A DNA stretch of 60,263 bases from an uncultured SAR86 cluster bacterium (lineage in GTDB: Bacteria; Pseudomonadota; Gammaproteobacteria; Magnimaribacterales; D2472), in contig CACJBC010000006.1 in NCBI GenBank assembly GCA_902591565.1, forward strand, positions 1 to 60,263, read 5' to 3'. The notes beneath the pieces were generated by a model. It was not told where the DNA came from. It ran no database searches and saw only the letters and a list, made by a program, of their open reading frames with translations. Within the stretch, counting starts at the first letter, position 1; every line of letters begins with the position of its first letter. A program made the position numbers and the translations under genes. Positions 18,480 to 28,012 of the stretch are shown here, piece by piece.

Positions 18480-20897
18480 TTAGAATACATTTCCTACTGT
18501 GAATTGGAATTCCTTAGTTCTCTCGAATTGACCTGCATTCTGTGGACTTGCAAAAGCAAAACTCATAGGTCCAAAACCGGTAATCCATGTTACACCTACT
18601 CCGAAAGAATACCTTAAATCATCAATTGCAGGCTTGTAACAATTAATTTGATAGTCTTTGCAGTTATCCGAAAATACATTACCGAAATCAAAAAAGAATG
18701 CTGATCTTAGCGAGCGTTGATCTTCAATAAAAGGTAGTTTAAATATGAGTTGGAGGCTTCCTTCTACCTTAATATTTCCACCGATGGATACTCTATTTGT
18801 ATATTCAGTATTTGCATACGGATTATAGTAAGGTGTATCAGGAATATCATCCCCATCTGTATCTATTAGATTTGGACAAGTGCCTTCAGCATAATTAAAT
18901 TCATAACATGGTGGATTAGTGCTTCGTGGACCTAATGTATTTGACTCAAAACCCCTCAAAGACCTCGGGCCGCCTGCATAAAAATTTCTAAAAAAGGGTG
19001 TTTCTTCAGTATCACCAAAAGCTTTTGTGTAACCAAGATCAATATTAAAACCAAATACATAATTCCTAGATAATGGTCTATAAAATTTATAAATATAATT
19101 AGCTCTTGCATAATCAATATCACCAACTGGAATTGTTGAAGAGATGCTAAAAACTGTTGAAGATCCATTAGTTGGAAATAGCCCTCTGTTTAATGTAACT
19201 TTCTGATATGAAATTTGAGCTGTTAGAGTCTCAAAAATACTACCCTCTGAATTAACAAAATCCCATATTTCTCTGGCTGGCCTACTACCAATATCAATAT
19301 CAGTTTTGTCGTATGTAAATCCAAAATTTAGTCTTTGAACATCAGAAATAGGATAACCAAATTGTATTCCTGTGCCTTGTGAATTTGTTAAATAGTTAGC
19401 AACGTTAAACTCACCATAATCTGTTTCTCTAAAATAAAGGTTGTAACCTCTGCTAACACCATCTTTTGTAAAGTAAGGATCTACAAATGAAAAATTGTAA
19501 CTTTCTGAATATATATTCTTGTTGATTCCAATACCAACAGTATTTCCAGATCCAAGAAAATTTTGTTCTTGTAAATTGAAGCCTAACATTAATCCAAAAT
19601 CACTATATCCAATATTGCCACCTATTGAACCTGTCGTTTCTTCTTCAACGGTATATATAACATCTACTTGATCGTCTGATGACGCTACTGGAACTGTTTC
19701 GACCTCAACTTGTTTAAAATATCCCAATCGCTCAAGCCTAACTTTTCCAGTTTCAATCTGATTATCAGATGACCAAGCTCCTTCAAACTGTCGCATTTCT
19801 CGTCTTAGTACATGATCTTGAGTGGTCTCGTTGCCTGAAAATAATATTTTTCTTGTATATGTTCTATTTCCAGCATTAACATTAAAAGTAATTTTTACTT
19901 CGCTGGTTCCGTCATCTATTTCTGTTGAGGGATTAACTTCTGCAAAAGCATACCCTTGATTCCCAAGGATGTTTATAAAAAAATCTTCTATTGATGTAAT
20001 TTGTTGTTGTGAGTATGTCTGTCCCTTGAGAGCGGTAACTACATTTTCATATGCAGATAATTCTACAGGAATATCACCAGTTACTTTGACATCAGATATC
20101 TTATGTTTTTCACCCTCAAATAGATTATAGTTAATAAAAATATCTTTATAATCTTTCGATAGGCTAACTTGAGCAGATTCAACAGAGAACTTTATATAGC
20201 CTCTGTTTTTATAGAAAGATTCTAAAGACTCTATGTCTCCTGTTAATTTTTCTTTGGAATATGCATTATCATTCCTAAGAAATGAAAAAAATGATCCTTC
20301 AGATAACTCAAATGAATCTTTAAGATCATCATCTGAGAATATTTCGTTGCCAATGATATTAATTTTCTTAATTTTTGCTCCAGTTCCTTCGTCAACAATA
20401 ATATTAATTTCAATTGTATTTCTGGGCTGATTAATTTCTTCAATCTCTACATTTGCTCCATATCTTCCATTTGATGAATAAGACCTAACCAATTCATATT
20501 TTACCTTCTCCAAAGTAGATCTTTTATAAACACTTCCTTCTTTAATACCAACTCCGTCAAGGCTTTCTAATAACTGCTCTGTTTCAAGAGCTTTATTTCC
20601 TGAAATATCAATTTTAGAAACTGAAGGCCTTTCTACAACACCTATAATTAATGTACTCTCATCTCTTGCAATTGTTATGTCATCAAATTGTTCAGTATTA
20701 AATAAAGATTTTGTAATTTCTTTAGATTTTCTTATATCTATCTTGTCGCCAACTGTAATTGGAATAATATTAAAAATACTTCCAGTTGAGACTCTTTGTA
20801 GTCCAACAACTCTTATATCACTGACTATAAATTCATCAAAAGAATATGCTTGAACTGACATGATCAGACATAACAAATAGATTTTAAACTTTTTCAA
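18480..20897 (-). CDS. bamA: Outer membrane protein assembly factor BamA
   Basis: 805 residues. It inserts beta-barrel proteins into the outer membrane. Signal peptide (residues 1-19, ending near VQAYSF), five POTRA repeats to about residue 420, then a 16-strand barrel ending in Phe (FTVGNVF). The barrel-locking motif is RGFESNTLGPRS. The loop after it carries two Cys and a DTDGDDIPD segment (residues 679-687) that looks like a calcium-binding loop. The start is TTG at 20897: an in-frame stop lies directly upstream, an AGGAAG Shine-Dalgarno sequence precedes it, and the TTG is needed for a complete signal peptide. Confidence 0.96.
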   Translation of the reverse strand: MKKFKIYLLCLIMSVQAYSFDEFIVSDIRVVGLQRVSTGSIFNIIPITVGDKIDIRKSKEITKSLFNTEQFDDITIARDESTLIIGVVERPSVSKIDISGNKALETEQLLESLDGVGIKEGSVYKRSTLEKVKYELVRSYSSNGRYGANVEIEEINQPRNTIEINIIVDEGTGAKIKKINIIGNEIFSDDDLKDSFELSEGSFFSFLRNDNAYSKEKLTGDIESLESFYKNRGYIKFSVESAQVSLSKDYKDIFINYNLFEGEKHKISDVKVTGDIPVELSAYENVVTALKGQTYSQQQITSIEDFFINILGNQGYAFAEVNPSTEIDDGTSEVKITFNVNAGNRTYTRKILFSGNETTQDHVLRREMRQFEGAWSSDNQIETGKVRLERLGYFKQVEVETVPVASSDDQVDVIYTVEEETTGSIGGNIGYSDFGLMLGFNLQEQNFLGSGNTVGIGINKNIYSESYNFSFVDPYFTKDGVSRGYNLYFRETDYGEFNVANYLTNSQGTGIQFGYPISDVQRLNFGFTYDKTDIDIGSRPAREIWDFVNSEGSIFETLTAQISYQKVTLNRGLFPTNGSSTVFSISSTIPVGDIDYARANYIYKFYRPLSRNYVFGFNIDLGYTKAFGDTEETPFFRNFYAGGPRSLRGFESNTLGPRSTNPPCYEFNYAEGTCPNLIDTDGDDIPDTPYYNPYANTEYTNRVSIGGNIKVEGSLQLIFKLPFIEDQRSLRSAFFFDFGNVFSDNCKDYQINCYKPAIDDLRYSFGVGVTWITGFGPMSFAFASPQNAGQFERTKEFQFTVGNVF

Positions 20898-20905
20898 TTA
20901 ACTTC

Positions 20906-22267
20906 CTAAAAAAATCGAGATATATCATTAAAAATTGCAAATATTATTAATGCGCCTACAAGTAGTGCTCCGCTTGTATATATAAAATTTTCTATTTTTT
21001 CTTCTAAAGGTTTGCCTCGAATTGCCTCTATGCTTAAAAGCACTAATTGTCCTCCATCTAAAACTGGAATTGGAAGTAAGTTCAACACCCCTAAACTTAT
21101 ACTAAGCAAAGCCATTAAATACATAAAAGGTATAAATCCAGCTTGTGCAGTATTCCCTGCCATTTGTGCGATTCCAATTGGACCACTTAAATTTTCTGTG
21201 CCCATATTTCCTGTAATCATTTTTCCAATAAACTGAAGAGTCTTAAGGCTGAGGTTATATGTTTCATAAATTGCTTTAGAAAAAGATTCAAATATAGATC
21301 TGCTTGTACCAAAAGAAACTCCTATGATTCCATACTCTTTACTATCGTCTTGTATAGATGAACCAATTTCTACAGGTAGCTGAATTAACCTATCATCTCG
21401 ATATATATCAAAAAATGCCGTTTCATTGGGTAGCTTCGAGACGACCTTTCTTATATCGCTGGCATATTCAATTTCAATATTATTAATCCTTGAGATGACA
21501 TCATTTGCTTTCAGGTTTGCATTATCTGCGGGACCATTACTAATTACAGAGCCTATTATTGGTTTCATTTTATACTCTAAATCTAGCCCAAGATGTTTTA
21601 TAGGATTAGCTTGGGATTCTGAAGTTGGTAAAAAGTTCTCAACATTGATACCAATATTTATGTTGCTATCAATATCTACTCTTTTTATAACAAGGTGAAT
21701 TGTGCCTGAGTATCCAGCATAGGATAATAACTCAAGGCTAATATCTTTTGGATCAGATATATTTGAAGAGTTAATAGCAACTATTTCATCTCCAGGCAAA
21801 AGAAAGTCATTAGATGATTCAAAACTTAGAGAGCCATCAATGCCTTTAATAACTGCTGTTGTTTGTGGGTCTGGTGTGTTAAAGAATATAAGTGAAAAAA
21901 TTAATATTGATAATAGAAAGTTTGCAAGAGGTCCGGCAAACATGATTATTGCTCTTTGCCATTTTGGCTTAGAATCAAATGTATTCTTTATTTGGTCTTC
22001 AGTTAATTGCTCTTTAGTTTCGGGTTCTAGTTCTATTAGTTTGTCAGTGATCATTGAGACATATCCACCAAGTGGAAGAGCAGATATAGCAAACTCAGTG
22101 CCATGTTTATCAAGTCTCTTATAGATTACCGGACCCATGCCTATAGAAAATCTTTGCACATGAACATTAAAGATTCTAGCAAATTTGAAATGCCCATATT
22201 CATGTATAGTCACTAATACACCAAGCAATGCTATAAAAGAGACAATGTATATAATTGATGTTGTCAT
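20906..22267 (-). CDS. rseP: Site-2 protease RseP
   Basis: 453 residues, the usual length. Inner-membrane zinc protease that cuts RseA and other proteins within the membrane in the envelope stress response. The zinc motif HEYGH is at residues 22-26 in the first membrane segment; the third ligand lies in PIPVLDGGQL near the C-terminus. Two PDZ domains lie between (around residues 120-310; for example GPADNANLKANDVISRI). It is followed by bamA after 8 bases. Confidence 0.95.
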   Translation of the reverse strand: MTTSIIYIVSFIALLGVLVTIHEYGHFKFARIFNVHVQRFSIGMGPVIYKRLDKHGTEFAISALPLGGYVSMITDKLIELEPETKEQLTEDQIKNTFDSKPKWQRAIIMFAGPLANFLLSILIFSLIFFNTPDPQTTAVIKGIDGSLSFESSNDFLLPGDEIVAINSSNISDPKDISLELLSYAGYSGTIHLVIKRVDIDSNINIGINVENFLPTSESQANPIKHLGLDLEYKMKPIIGSVISNGPADNANLKANDVISRINNIEIEYASDIRKVVSKLPNETAFFDIYRDDRLIQLPVEIGSSIQDDSKEYGIIGVSFGTSRSIFESFSKAIYETYNLSLKTLQFIGKMITGNMGTENLSGPIGIAQMAGNTAQAGFIPFMYLMALLSISLGVLNLLPIPVLDGGQLVLLSIEAIRGKPLEEKIENFIYTSGALLVGALIIFAIFNDISRFF

Positions 22268-22271
22268 AATT

Positions 22272-23435
22272 TTAAGAAATGGATTTTACCACCTTCTTGG
22301 CCTCTATGCGTGTTTGATTATCTATTTCATAAATCGTTTCTAAGTCAATACTTTTAGACAAAGAAACAGTATCAAAAGTTCTATAAATTACCTCATAAAT
22401 TTTATCAAAAGTGATCTGTTCGTTTAAAAAACTTTGGACAGCAATTTCATTTGCTGCATTAAAAATGATTCCAGAAGATCCTCTATTGTTACATATATAT
22501 CTTGCTATATTAAATATTTGAACTCTATCTTCAGGAATTTTTTGAAATGTAAGACTTAATGATGAAAAATCTATTTTAGAGAAATCAAGATTTAGCCTAC
22601 TATCATTAACTGATAATGCGTGGGCAATGGGAACCCTCATATCCGGATTACTCATCTGACAAATACTTGACCCGTCTTTATAAGTAACAATTGAATGTAT
22701 TATGCTCTGGGGATGAACTACTATTTCAAAAAATTTCTCGTCCAAATCAAATAAATATCTCGCCTCAATCAATTCAAGGCATTTATTAACTAAAGATGCA
22801 GAGTCAATTGATATTTTCGCACCCATTTCCCAGTTTGGATGACTTAGTGCTTCTTTTTTTGTAACCTTTGAGAGTTGAGAAATCTTTTTATTTAAGAAAG
22901 GGCCTCCAGAAGCAGTAATTACAATTTTTGATACATCGTCTGTTTTTTTATCAAAGCCTAAACATTGAAAAATAGCGTTATGTTCGCTATCAATAGGTAC
23001 TATCTCAGTACTATGTTTTTTTGCTAAAGGAAGGATGACATCTCCTGCAGCTACAATGCTCTCTTTGTTAGCCAGCAAAATTGTTTTTCCAGTTTTTGCT
23101 GCCATTATCGTGCTTTCAAGACCAGCAAAACCAGAAATTGCAGATACTATGATGTCTACATCATCTTCATTAAGCAATTCCTCTAATTCAGATTTATCTT
23201 TCAGGATATTTAATTCATAATTATTTTTAAATGCATGCTTAAGAGATTTATGACTTTCATCAGATTCTGAATAAACATTTTTTAATCTAAATTCATTAAT
23301 AATATATTTTGCTTTAGGTATATTTGAGTTAAAAGATATCCCTAAAAGATTTAATTTATTTTTATTTTGTTTGATTACGCTAAGAACGCTATCTCCAATA
23401 CTACCAGTAGCACCCAATAAAATAATATTTTTCAT
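22272..23435 (-). CDS. dxr: 1-Deoxy-D-xylulose 5-phosphate reductoisomerase
   Basis: 387 residues. Second enzyme of the MEP isoprenoid pathway, making MEP with NADPH. The NADPH loop GATGSIGDSVLSVI is at residues 8-21. LLANKESIVAAG and the metal and substrate motif VPIDSEHNAIFQCL follow, then SGGPFLNKK and HPNWEMGAKISIDSASLVNK in part. Its ATG overlaps the cdsA stop (ATGA). Placement between cdsA and rseP is as in Pseudomonas; in E. coli it precedes uppS. Confidence 0.96.
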   Translation of the reverse strand: MKNIILLGATGSIGDSVLSVIKQNKNKLNLLGISFNSNIPKAKYIINEFRLKNVYSESDESHKSLKHAFKNNYELNILKDKSELEELLNEDDVDIIVSAISGFAGLESTIMAAKTGKTILLANKESIVAAGDVILPLAKKHSTEIVPIDSEHNAIFQCLGFDKKTDDVSKIVITASGGPFLNKKISQLSKVTKKEALSHPNWEMGAKISIDSASLVNKCLELIEARYLFDLDEKFFEIVVHPQSIIHSIVTYKDGSSICQMSNPDMRVPIAHALSVNDSRLNLDFSKIDFSSLSLTFQKIPEDRVQIFNIARYICNNRGSSGIIFNAANEIAVQSFLNEQITFDKIYEVIYRTFDTVSLSKSIDLETIYEIDNQTRIEAKKVVKSIS

Positions 23436-24133
23436 AAGATAACTATCAAAATAAAAAGTAAAAGCATTACGGGTGTTGCTAGTAAATGAGAGTCTATTCT
23501 ATCTAAGATTCCACCATGTCCGGGAAGAATATTGCCAGTGTCTTTTATTGACTTATCTCTCTTGAGAAAACTTATAAGTAAATCTCCATAAAAAGCTAAT
23601 ATTCCACCAAAAAAACATATTAAAACAGACCAATAACTAATATTAAGCAGATAACTTATCAAAAAGCCAAACAGTATATTCCCAATTAAACCCCCTATTA
23701 GACCCTCTAGAGTTTTGTTTGGACTTATATTTGGAGAAATATGAAGTTTTCCAAAGTTTGATCCGACAAAATAAGCAAGAATATCAAAAAGAGCTGTATT
23801 TATTATTATTATAAGAATAATGTGATAAACAGAGACTACATTTAGTTCATGTAAATCATAAAATTCTTTTAGAGCAAAAGAAGGTTCAGACAAAAGTCCA
23901 ACCAAGAAGCAGATTGAAAACCAAAAATATATAAAAATTAAGTTAAAACCCCATAAAACTGGTTGTCTAAAACTATTTTTAATCCACTCATAAAATCCTG
24001 CTATTGAAAAAATTGAAATTAAAGACAGAAAAATCCAATAGTTTTCTGCAATTATTATAAAGATTAAAGGTAAAGCAATTATCAACCCTGAAATAGTTCG
24101 CCTTAATAAATTTGATTTATATTCTTTTGCCAA
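23432..24133 (-). CDS. cdsA: Phosphatidate cytidylyltransferase
   Basis: 233 residues (E. coli 285), very hydrophobic with about six or seven membrane segments. It makes CDP-diacylglycerol for phospholipid synthesis. The C-terminal signature is complete: SFLKRDKSIKDTGNILPGHG followed by GILDR. The start is TTG at 24133, which overlaps the end of uppS by 17 bases. No later Met or credible start is available before the first membrane segment, so this overlap is probably real. Confidence 0.9.
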   Translation of the reverse strand: MAKEYKSNLLRRTISGLIIALPLIFIIIAENYWIFLSLISIFSIAGFYEWIKNSFRQPVLWGFNLIFIYFWFSICFLVGLLSEPSFALKEFYDLHELNVVSVYHIILIIIINTALFDILAYFVGSNFGKLHISPNISPNKTLEGLIGGLIGNILFGFLISYLLNISYWSVLICFFGGILAFYGDLLISFLKRDKSIKDTGNILPGHGGILDRIDSHLLATPVMLLLFILIVIL

Positions 24134-24845
24134 ATCTTCTACTCACTGTCTTAAAGTTATCTATGCATTCTACAAAATCTTCTTTTGTAAAATCTGGCCA
24201 GTATTTATTTACAAATGATATTTCAGTATAGGCTATTTGATAGAGTAAGAAATTACTTATTCTTCTATCTCCTCCAGTTCTAATTAGTAAATCTATATCT
24301 TCAACAGGAGAAGAGGAAAACTCAGAAATCATTTTCTCATCTATTTGGTCTAATGTTATTAGATCATCTTTCACTTTTGATGAAATTTTTTTGGTCAAGT
24401 TAACTATATCTTGTCTGCCTCCATACCCAAGAGCAACATTTAAATTCAGTACTGATTCATATTCGCTAGTTGCAGTTTCTGCTTCATAAATTTTAGATAA
24501 AATTTTTGAGCCAAAATCTTCTATTTCACCAAAAAACTTTAGTTTAACTTTTTGTTTTTTTAAATCTGGCACTTGTTCGTTAATAGCTTTTACTACAAGC
24601 TTCTTTATTGCATCTATCTCAGATTTTGGTCTGGACCAATTTTCTGAACTAAAAGCATATAAAGTTAAAGAAGATACATTTTGTTTTACTGATTCTTCAA
24701 CTATTTCTTTGACAACTTCAACACCTTTGCTGTGACCTTTGCTAATATTTAGAGAGTTTGAGATCGCCCATCTACCATTGCCATCCATAATAATAGCAAT
24801 ATGTTTGGCGATGTTTTTCTGCTTATCTTTTGATGAGTTAGCCAT
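24117..24845 (-). CDS. uppS: Undecaprenyl diphosphate synthase
   Basis: 242-residue cis-prenyltransferase that makes the lipid carrier precursor for peptidoglycan and other envelope polymers. The diphosphate-binding motif is IIMDGNGRWA near residue 18, followed by HSKGVEVVKEIVEES, LTLYAFSSENWSRP and the C-terminal LIRTGGDRRISNFLLYQIAY. One base beyond ten separates it from frr. ATG start at 24845. Confidence 0.96.
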   Translation of the reverse strand: MANSSKDKQKNIAKHIAIIMDGNGRWAISNSLNISKGHSKGVEVVKEIVEESVKQNVSSLTLYAFSSENWSRPKSEIDAIKKLVVKAINEQVPDLKKQKVKLKFFGEIEDFGSKILSKIYEAETATSEYESVLNLNVALGYGGRQDIVNLTKKISSKVKDDLITLDQIDEKMISEFSSSPVEDIDLLIRTGGDRRISNFLLYQIAYTEISFVNKYWPDFTKEDFVECIDNFKTVSRRFGKRI

Positions 24846-24855
24846 TAGGCTTATT

Positions 24856-25410
24856 TTAAATTTCTAAAAGATCAGATTCTTTTGCTTTTAATTCTGAGTC
24901 AACAAGCCCAATATACTTGTCCGTTTCTTTTTGAATTAAATCTTCCACTCTTCTTAAATCATCTTCTGATATTTCTCCAGATGACTGAAGCTCTTTGCAT
25001 GATTGGTTTGCATCTCTTCTAATATTTCTTATAGATACCCTTGAATTCTCAGCTTCAGCTCTAGCCTGTTTAATATAATCTTGCCTTGTTTCTTCAGTTA
25101 ATGCAGGCATTGTAATTCTAATTAAATCAGATGACGTACTTGGATTTAATCCCAAATTTGAATTAGATATTGCTTTTTCTATTTCAGGTATGAGGCTTTT
25201 ATCCCAAGGAGAAATAACCAAAGATCTCCCATCTTCAACGCTTATACTTGCAGTCTGATTTAAGACTGTAAGATTGCCATAATAGTCAACTTTGATATCA
25301 TCTAAAATAGCAGGATTTGCCCTTCCAGTTCTAATCTTATTAAACGCCTGACCCAAGGATGCAATAGATTTGTCCATTCTTGAGGTTGCATAATTTAGTA
25401 TTTCGTTCAT
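24856..25410 (-). CDS. frr: Ribosome recycling factor
   Basis: 184 residues (E. coli 185). It splits post-termination ribosomes together with EF-G. Full-length match to the family: KIRTGRANPAILDDIKVDYYG in part, SPWDKSLIPEIEKAI, RITMPALTEETR and the C-terminal helical part RRDANQSCKEL. It starts one base after the pyrH stop, so coupled translation is likely. Confidence 0.96.
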   Translation of the reverse strand: MNEILNYATSRMDKSIASLGQAFNKIRTGRANPAILDDIKVDYYGNLTVLNQTASISVEDGRSLVISPWDKSLIPEIEKAISNSNLGLNPSTSSDLIRITMPALTEETRQDYIKQARAEAENSRVSIRNIRRDANQSCKELQSSGEISEDDLRRVEDLIQKETDKYIGLVDSELKAKESDLLEI

Positions 25411-25411
25411 T

Positions 25412-26125
25412 TTATGATATTAACGTACCTATTTTTTCACCGCAAATAATATCTTTTAATGCATTTTGAGTATTTACATTAAAAACTGTTATTGGAAGAT
25501 TGTGGTCTCTAGCTAAGGTCAGTGCTGTAGCATCCATTACTTTTAAATTTTTTGTAATTGCATCATTAAAAGATAGTTCTGGAAAAAATTCTGCACTTTC
25601 ATTAATCTCAGGATCTGAATCGTAAACTCCATCAACTCGTGTAGCTTTTAACATTAAATCTGATTGAGTTTCTATTGCTCTAAGGCATCCGGCGGTATCA
25701 GTCGTAAAAAATGGGTTACCGGTTCCTGCTGTAAAGATTACAACATATCCATCATCTAATAGTTGAATTGCAAGTCTTCTATCGTAATGCTCGACTATTC
25801 CTGACATTGAGATAGCAGACATTACCCTAGTCTTAATACCAGCTCTTTCCAGGGCATCTCTAAATGCAATTCCATTCATAACAGTAGCCAACATGCCCAT
25901 ATGATCGCCTGCAACTCTATCCATTCCTGCTTTATTTAGCTTCTCACCTCTAAAAAGATTACCGCCACCTATGACAATTCCTATTTGAGCACCTAATTCT
26001 TTGCATGATGCAACTGAAGATGCCATTTGATCTAGAATTTTGGGATCTATACCATGCTCATCATCACCAGCAACAGACTCTCCACTAAATTTAACGAGAA
26101 TACGCTGATGTTTTAGATTTGACAT
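25412..26125 (-). CDS. pyrH: UMP kinase
   Basis: 237 residues. It phosphorylates UMP to UDP; a hexameric, UTP-inhibited member of the amino acid kinase family. It shows VKFSGESVAGDDEHGID, the glycine loop IVIGGGNLFRG, AGMDRVAGDHMGMLATVMN, GTGNPFFTTDTAG and LKATRVDGVYDSDP. Four bases separate it from tsf. ATG start at 26125. Confidence 0.96.
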   Translation of the reverse strand: MSNLKHQRILVKFSGESVAGDDEHGIDPKILDQMASSVASCKELGAQIGIVIGGGNLFRGEKLNKAGMDRVAGDHMGMLATVMNGIAFRDALERAGIKTRVMSAISMSGIVEHYDRRLAIQLLDDGYVVIFTAGTGNPFFTTDTAGCLRAIETQSDLMLKATRVDGVYDSDPEINESAEFFPELSFNDAITKNLKVMDATALTLARDHNLPITVFNVNTQNALKDIICGEKIGTLIS

Positions 26126-26129
26126 AAAT

Positions 26130-26987
26130 TTATTTTAACTGCTCAGCAACCTCATCAGCAAAGTTTTTAGTTTCAACTTCAATGCCTTCACCAACTTTTA
26201 ATCTTGTATAAGATTCAATTTTTGCATTATTTGAATCTAAAAGATTTTGAATTGTAACTTCAGGATCTTTAACAAAATTTTGTGACAATAAAGAAACCTC
26301 TGAAAGAAATCTTTTCAGCTTACCTTCTATCATTTTTTCCATAATCTCTTTAGGCTTTCCTGATTCTTCAGCTTGAACCATATAAATTGCCTTTTCTCTT
26401 TCAAGAATTTGTGGGTCGATATCAGCTTCTGACAAACATAAGGGATTGAATGCAGCAACATGCATTGCGATATCTTTTGCCAAAGTTTCATCTCCACCGG
26501 AAATAACCACAATAGAACCAAGCTTTGAGTCTGAGTGGACATAAGAACTAGTATTCATTTCGGAGCTATATTCAATTGTCTCCAGTCTTCTTAATTGGAT
26601 GTTTTCTCCAATTGTTTGAACAAGTGCTTTTCTTTTATCTTCAACCTCAGATGCTTGAATATCAGCAATATCGGTTAATTTATTTTCTGAAATAAATTTT
26701 TGGACATCATCAGCAAATTTAGTGAAGTTTTCATCCTTTGCTGCAAAATCTGTTTCTGAATTAATTTCAATTAATGTTGAGTAGTCATCTCCAACATGAA
26801 CTCTCAGCACACCATCAGCGGCAACTCTAGCCGCTTTCTTCTCTGCTTTTAATGCGCTATTTGATCTTAACAAATCAAGAGCCTTTTCAATATCTCCACT
26901 GCACTCGACAAGTGCTTTTTTGCACTCCATCATTGCAACACCTGTCATGTCTCTTAATTGTTTTACTTGAGATGCCTTAATTTCCAT
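26130..26987 (-). CDS. tsf: Translation elongation factor Ts
   Basis: 285 residues (E. coli 283). Nucleotide exchange factor for EF-Tu. The N-terminal UBA-like domain has QLRDMTGVAMMECKKALVE, and the EF-Tu-contacting motif NSETDFAAKDENF lies near residue 80. Its single-copy partner gene tuf is not in this window. It starts 2 bases after rpsB, as in the widespread rpsB-tsf operon. Confidence 0.96.
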   Translation of the reverse strand: MEIKASQVKQLRDMTGVAMMECKKALVECSGDIEKALDLLRSNSALKAEKKAARVAADGVLRVHVGDDYSTLIEINSETDFAAKDENFTKFADDVQKFISENKLTDIADIQASEVEDKRKALVQTIGENIQLRRLETIEYSSEMNTSSYVHSDSKLGSIVVISGGDETLAKDIAMHVAAFNPLCLSEADIDPQILEREKAIYMVQAEESGKPKEIMEKMIEGKLKRFLSEVSLLSQNFVKDPEVTIQNLLDSNNAKIESYTRLKVGEGIEVETKNFADEVAEQLK

Positions 26988-26989
26988 TT

Positions 26990-27910
26990 TTACTTTTCTT
27001 CCTCTTTAGAATCATCATTATCAACTTGCCCTTCATCTGAAACTTTTTCTATTGATTCAGACATTTCAGATTGATTTTCATCTTCAGATGTTTCTTGTTT
27101 TAATTCATCAGCCGCTGGCTCTTCTTTAACTTCTTCATTCTTATCTACTTCTGCTTCAACTGGCTCTTCCTTTTTAATGGTTTCAATAACTGGTGTCTCA
27201 GAGTCTGTTTTGGGCATATAGCCTTTTGAAGACTCTAGGCCTCTTGCACAAGAGTCAGCAATTATTTTTGTTATAAGCCTTATTGATCTAATTGCATCGT
27301 CATTTCCAGGAATGACCATATCAATTCCATCTGGATCAGAGTTAGTATCTACAAGTGCGATTACAGGTATTCCCATTTTTTTTGCTTCTAAGACTGCAAT
27401 TTTTTCATATTTAACATCAATAACAAATATTGCATCGGGTAAGCCTTTCATGTCTTTAATGCCACCAACACTTGCTTCAAGCTTTGTGTATTCCTTTTGA
27501 ATTTCTACTGCTTCTTTTTTAATAAGTTTTTCAATTCTTCCAGAAGATATCATTTCTTCAATATCTTGAAGTCTTCTAATTGAGCCTCTTATTGTTTTCC
27601 AATTAGTTAGCGTTCCGCCCAACCATCTTTTATTTACATAAGGAAGGCCAATTGCTGATGCTTCTTCTTTAATCGTTTTACTAGCTGATCTTTTTGTACC
27701 TACAAATAGAACTTTGTTACCTTTTGAACAAATATCTTCAACTTTTGATGCAGCAGCACTAAGATGCTCCTGAGTCATGTCTAAATTTATTATGCTTATT
27801 TGTTTTCTGGTATCAAAAATAAACTTCTCCATTTTAGGATTCCAGAATCTTTGTTGATGACCAAAATGAACGCCTGCATGTAACAGGTCTTTAACAGAAA
27901 CTATACTCAA
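26990..27910 (-). CDS. rpsB: 30S ribosomal protein S2 with acidic C-terminal tail
   Basis: 306 residues against 241 in E. coli. The globular part (about residues 1-230) matches well: [52 protein letters not shown] and [20 protein letters not shown]. The last 75 or so residues are a low-complexity Glu/Lys/Asp tail. The start is TTG at 27910, supported by a strong AAGGAG sequence 7 bases upstream; the next Met is at codon 26, inside conserved sequence. A leader hairpin and promoter lie upstream. Confidence 0.95.
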   Translation of the reverse strand: MSIVSVKDLLHAGVHFGHQQRFWNPKMEKFIFDTRKQISIINLDMTQEHLSAAASKVEDICSKGNKVLFVGTKRSASKTIKEEASAIGLPYVNKRWLGGTLTNWKTIRGSIRRLQDIEEMISSGRIEKLIKKEAVEIQKEYTKLEASVGGIKDMKGLPDAIFVIDVKYEKIAVLEAKKMGIPVIALVDTNSDPDGIDMVIPGNDDAIRSIRLITKIIADSCARGLESSKGYMPKTDSETPVIETIKKEEPVEAEVDKNEEVKEEPAADELKQETSEDENQSEMSESIEKVSDEGQVDNDDSKEEEK

Positions 27911-27917
27911 TTTAATT

Positions 27918-27973
27918 CTCCTTGGGGTTATTCTCCAATCCTTATAAAGCTGACTCTATATTGAGCACCCCAA
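27918..27973 (-). promoter_or_regulatory. rpsB leader: hairpin overlapping the Shine-Dalgarno sequence
   Basis: On the transcribed strand the leader contains TTGGGG (27968-27973) and, 40 bases later, CCCCAA (27922-27927). The second arm runs into the AAGGAG of rpsB (27918-27923) and shares two bases with it. Pairing would bring a structured RNA to the start site. In E. coli, S2 represses rpsB-tsf through a conserved structured leader, so this is a plausible S2-binding element. The pairing is seen; the function is inferred. Confidence 0.5.
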
Positions 27974-28012
27974 CTTTAAATAACTAGGATTTTCGTGTTA
28001 AAAAGTTGTTGT

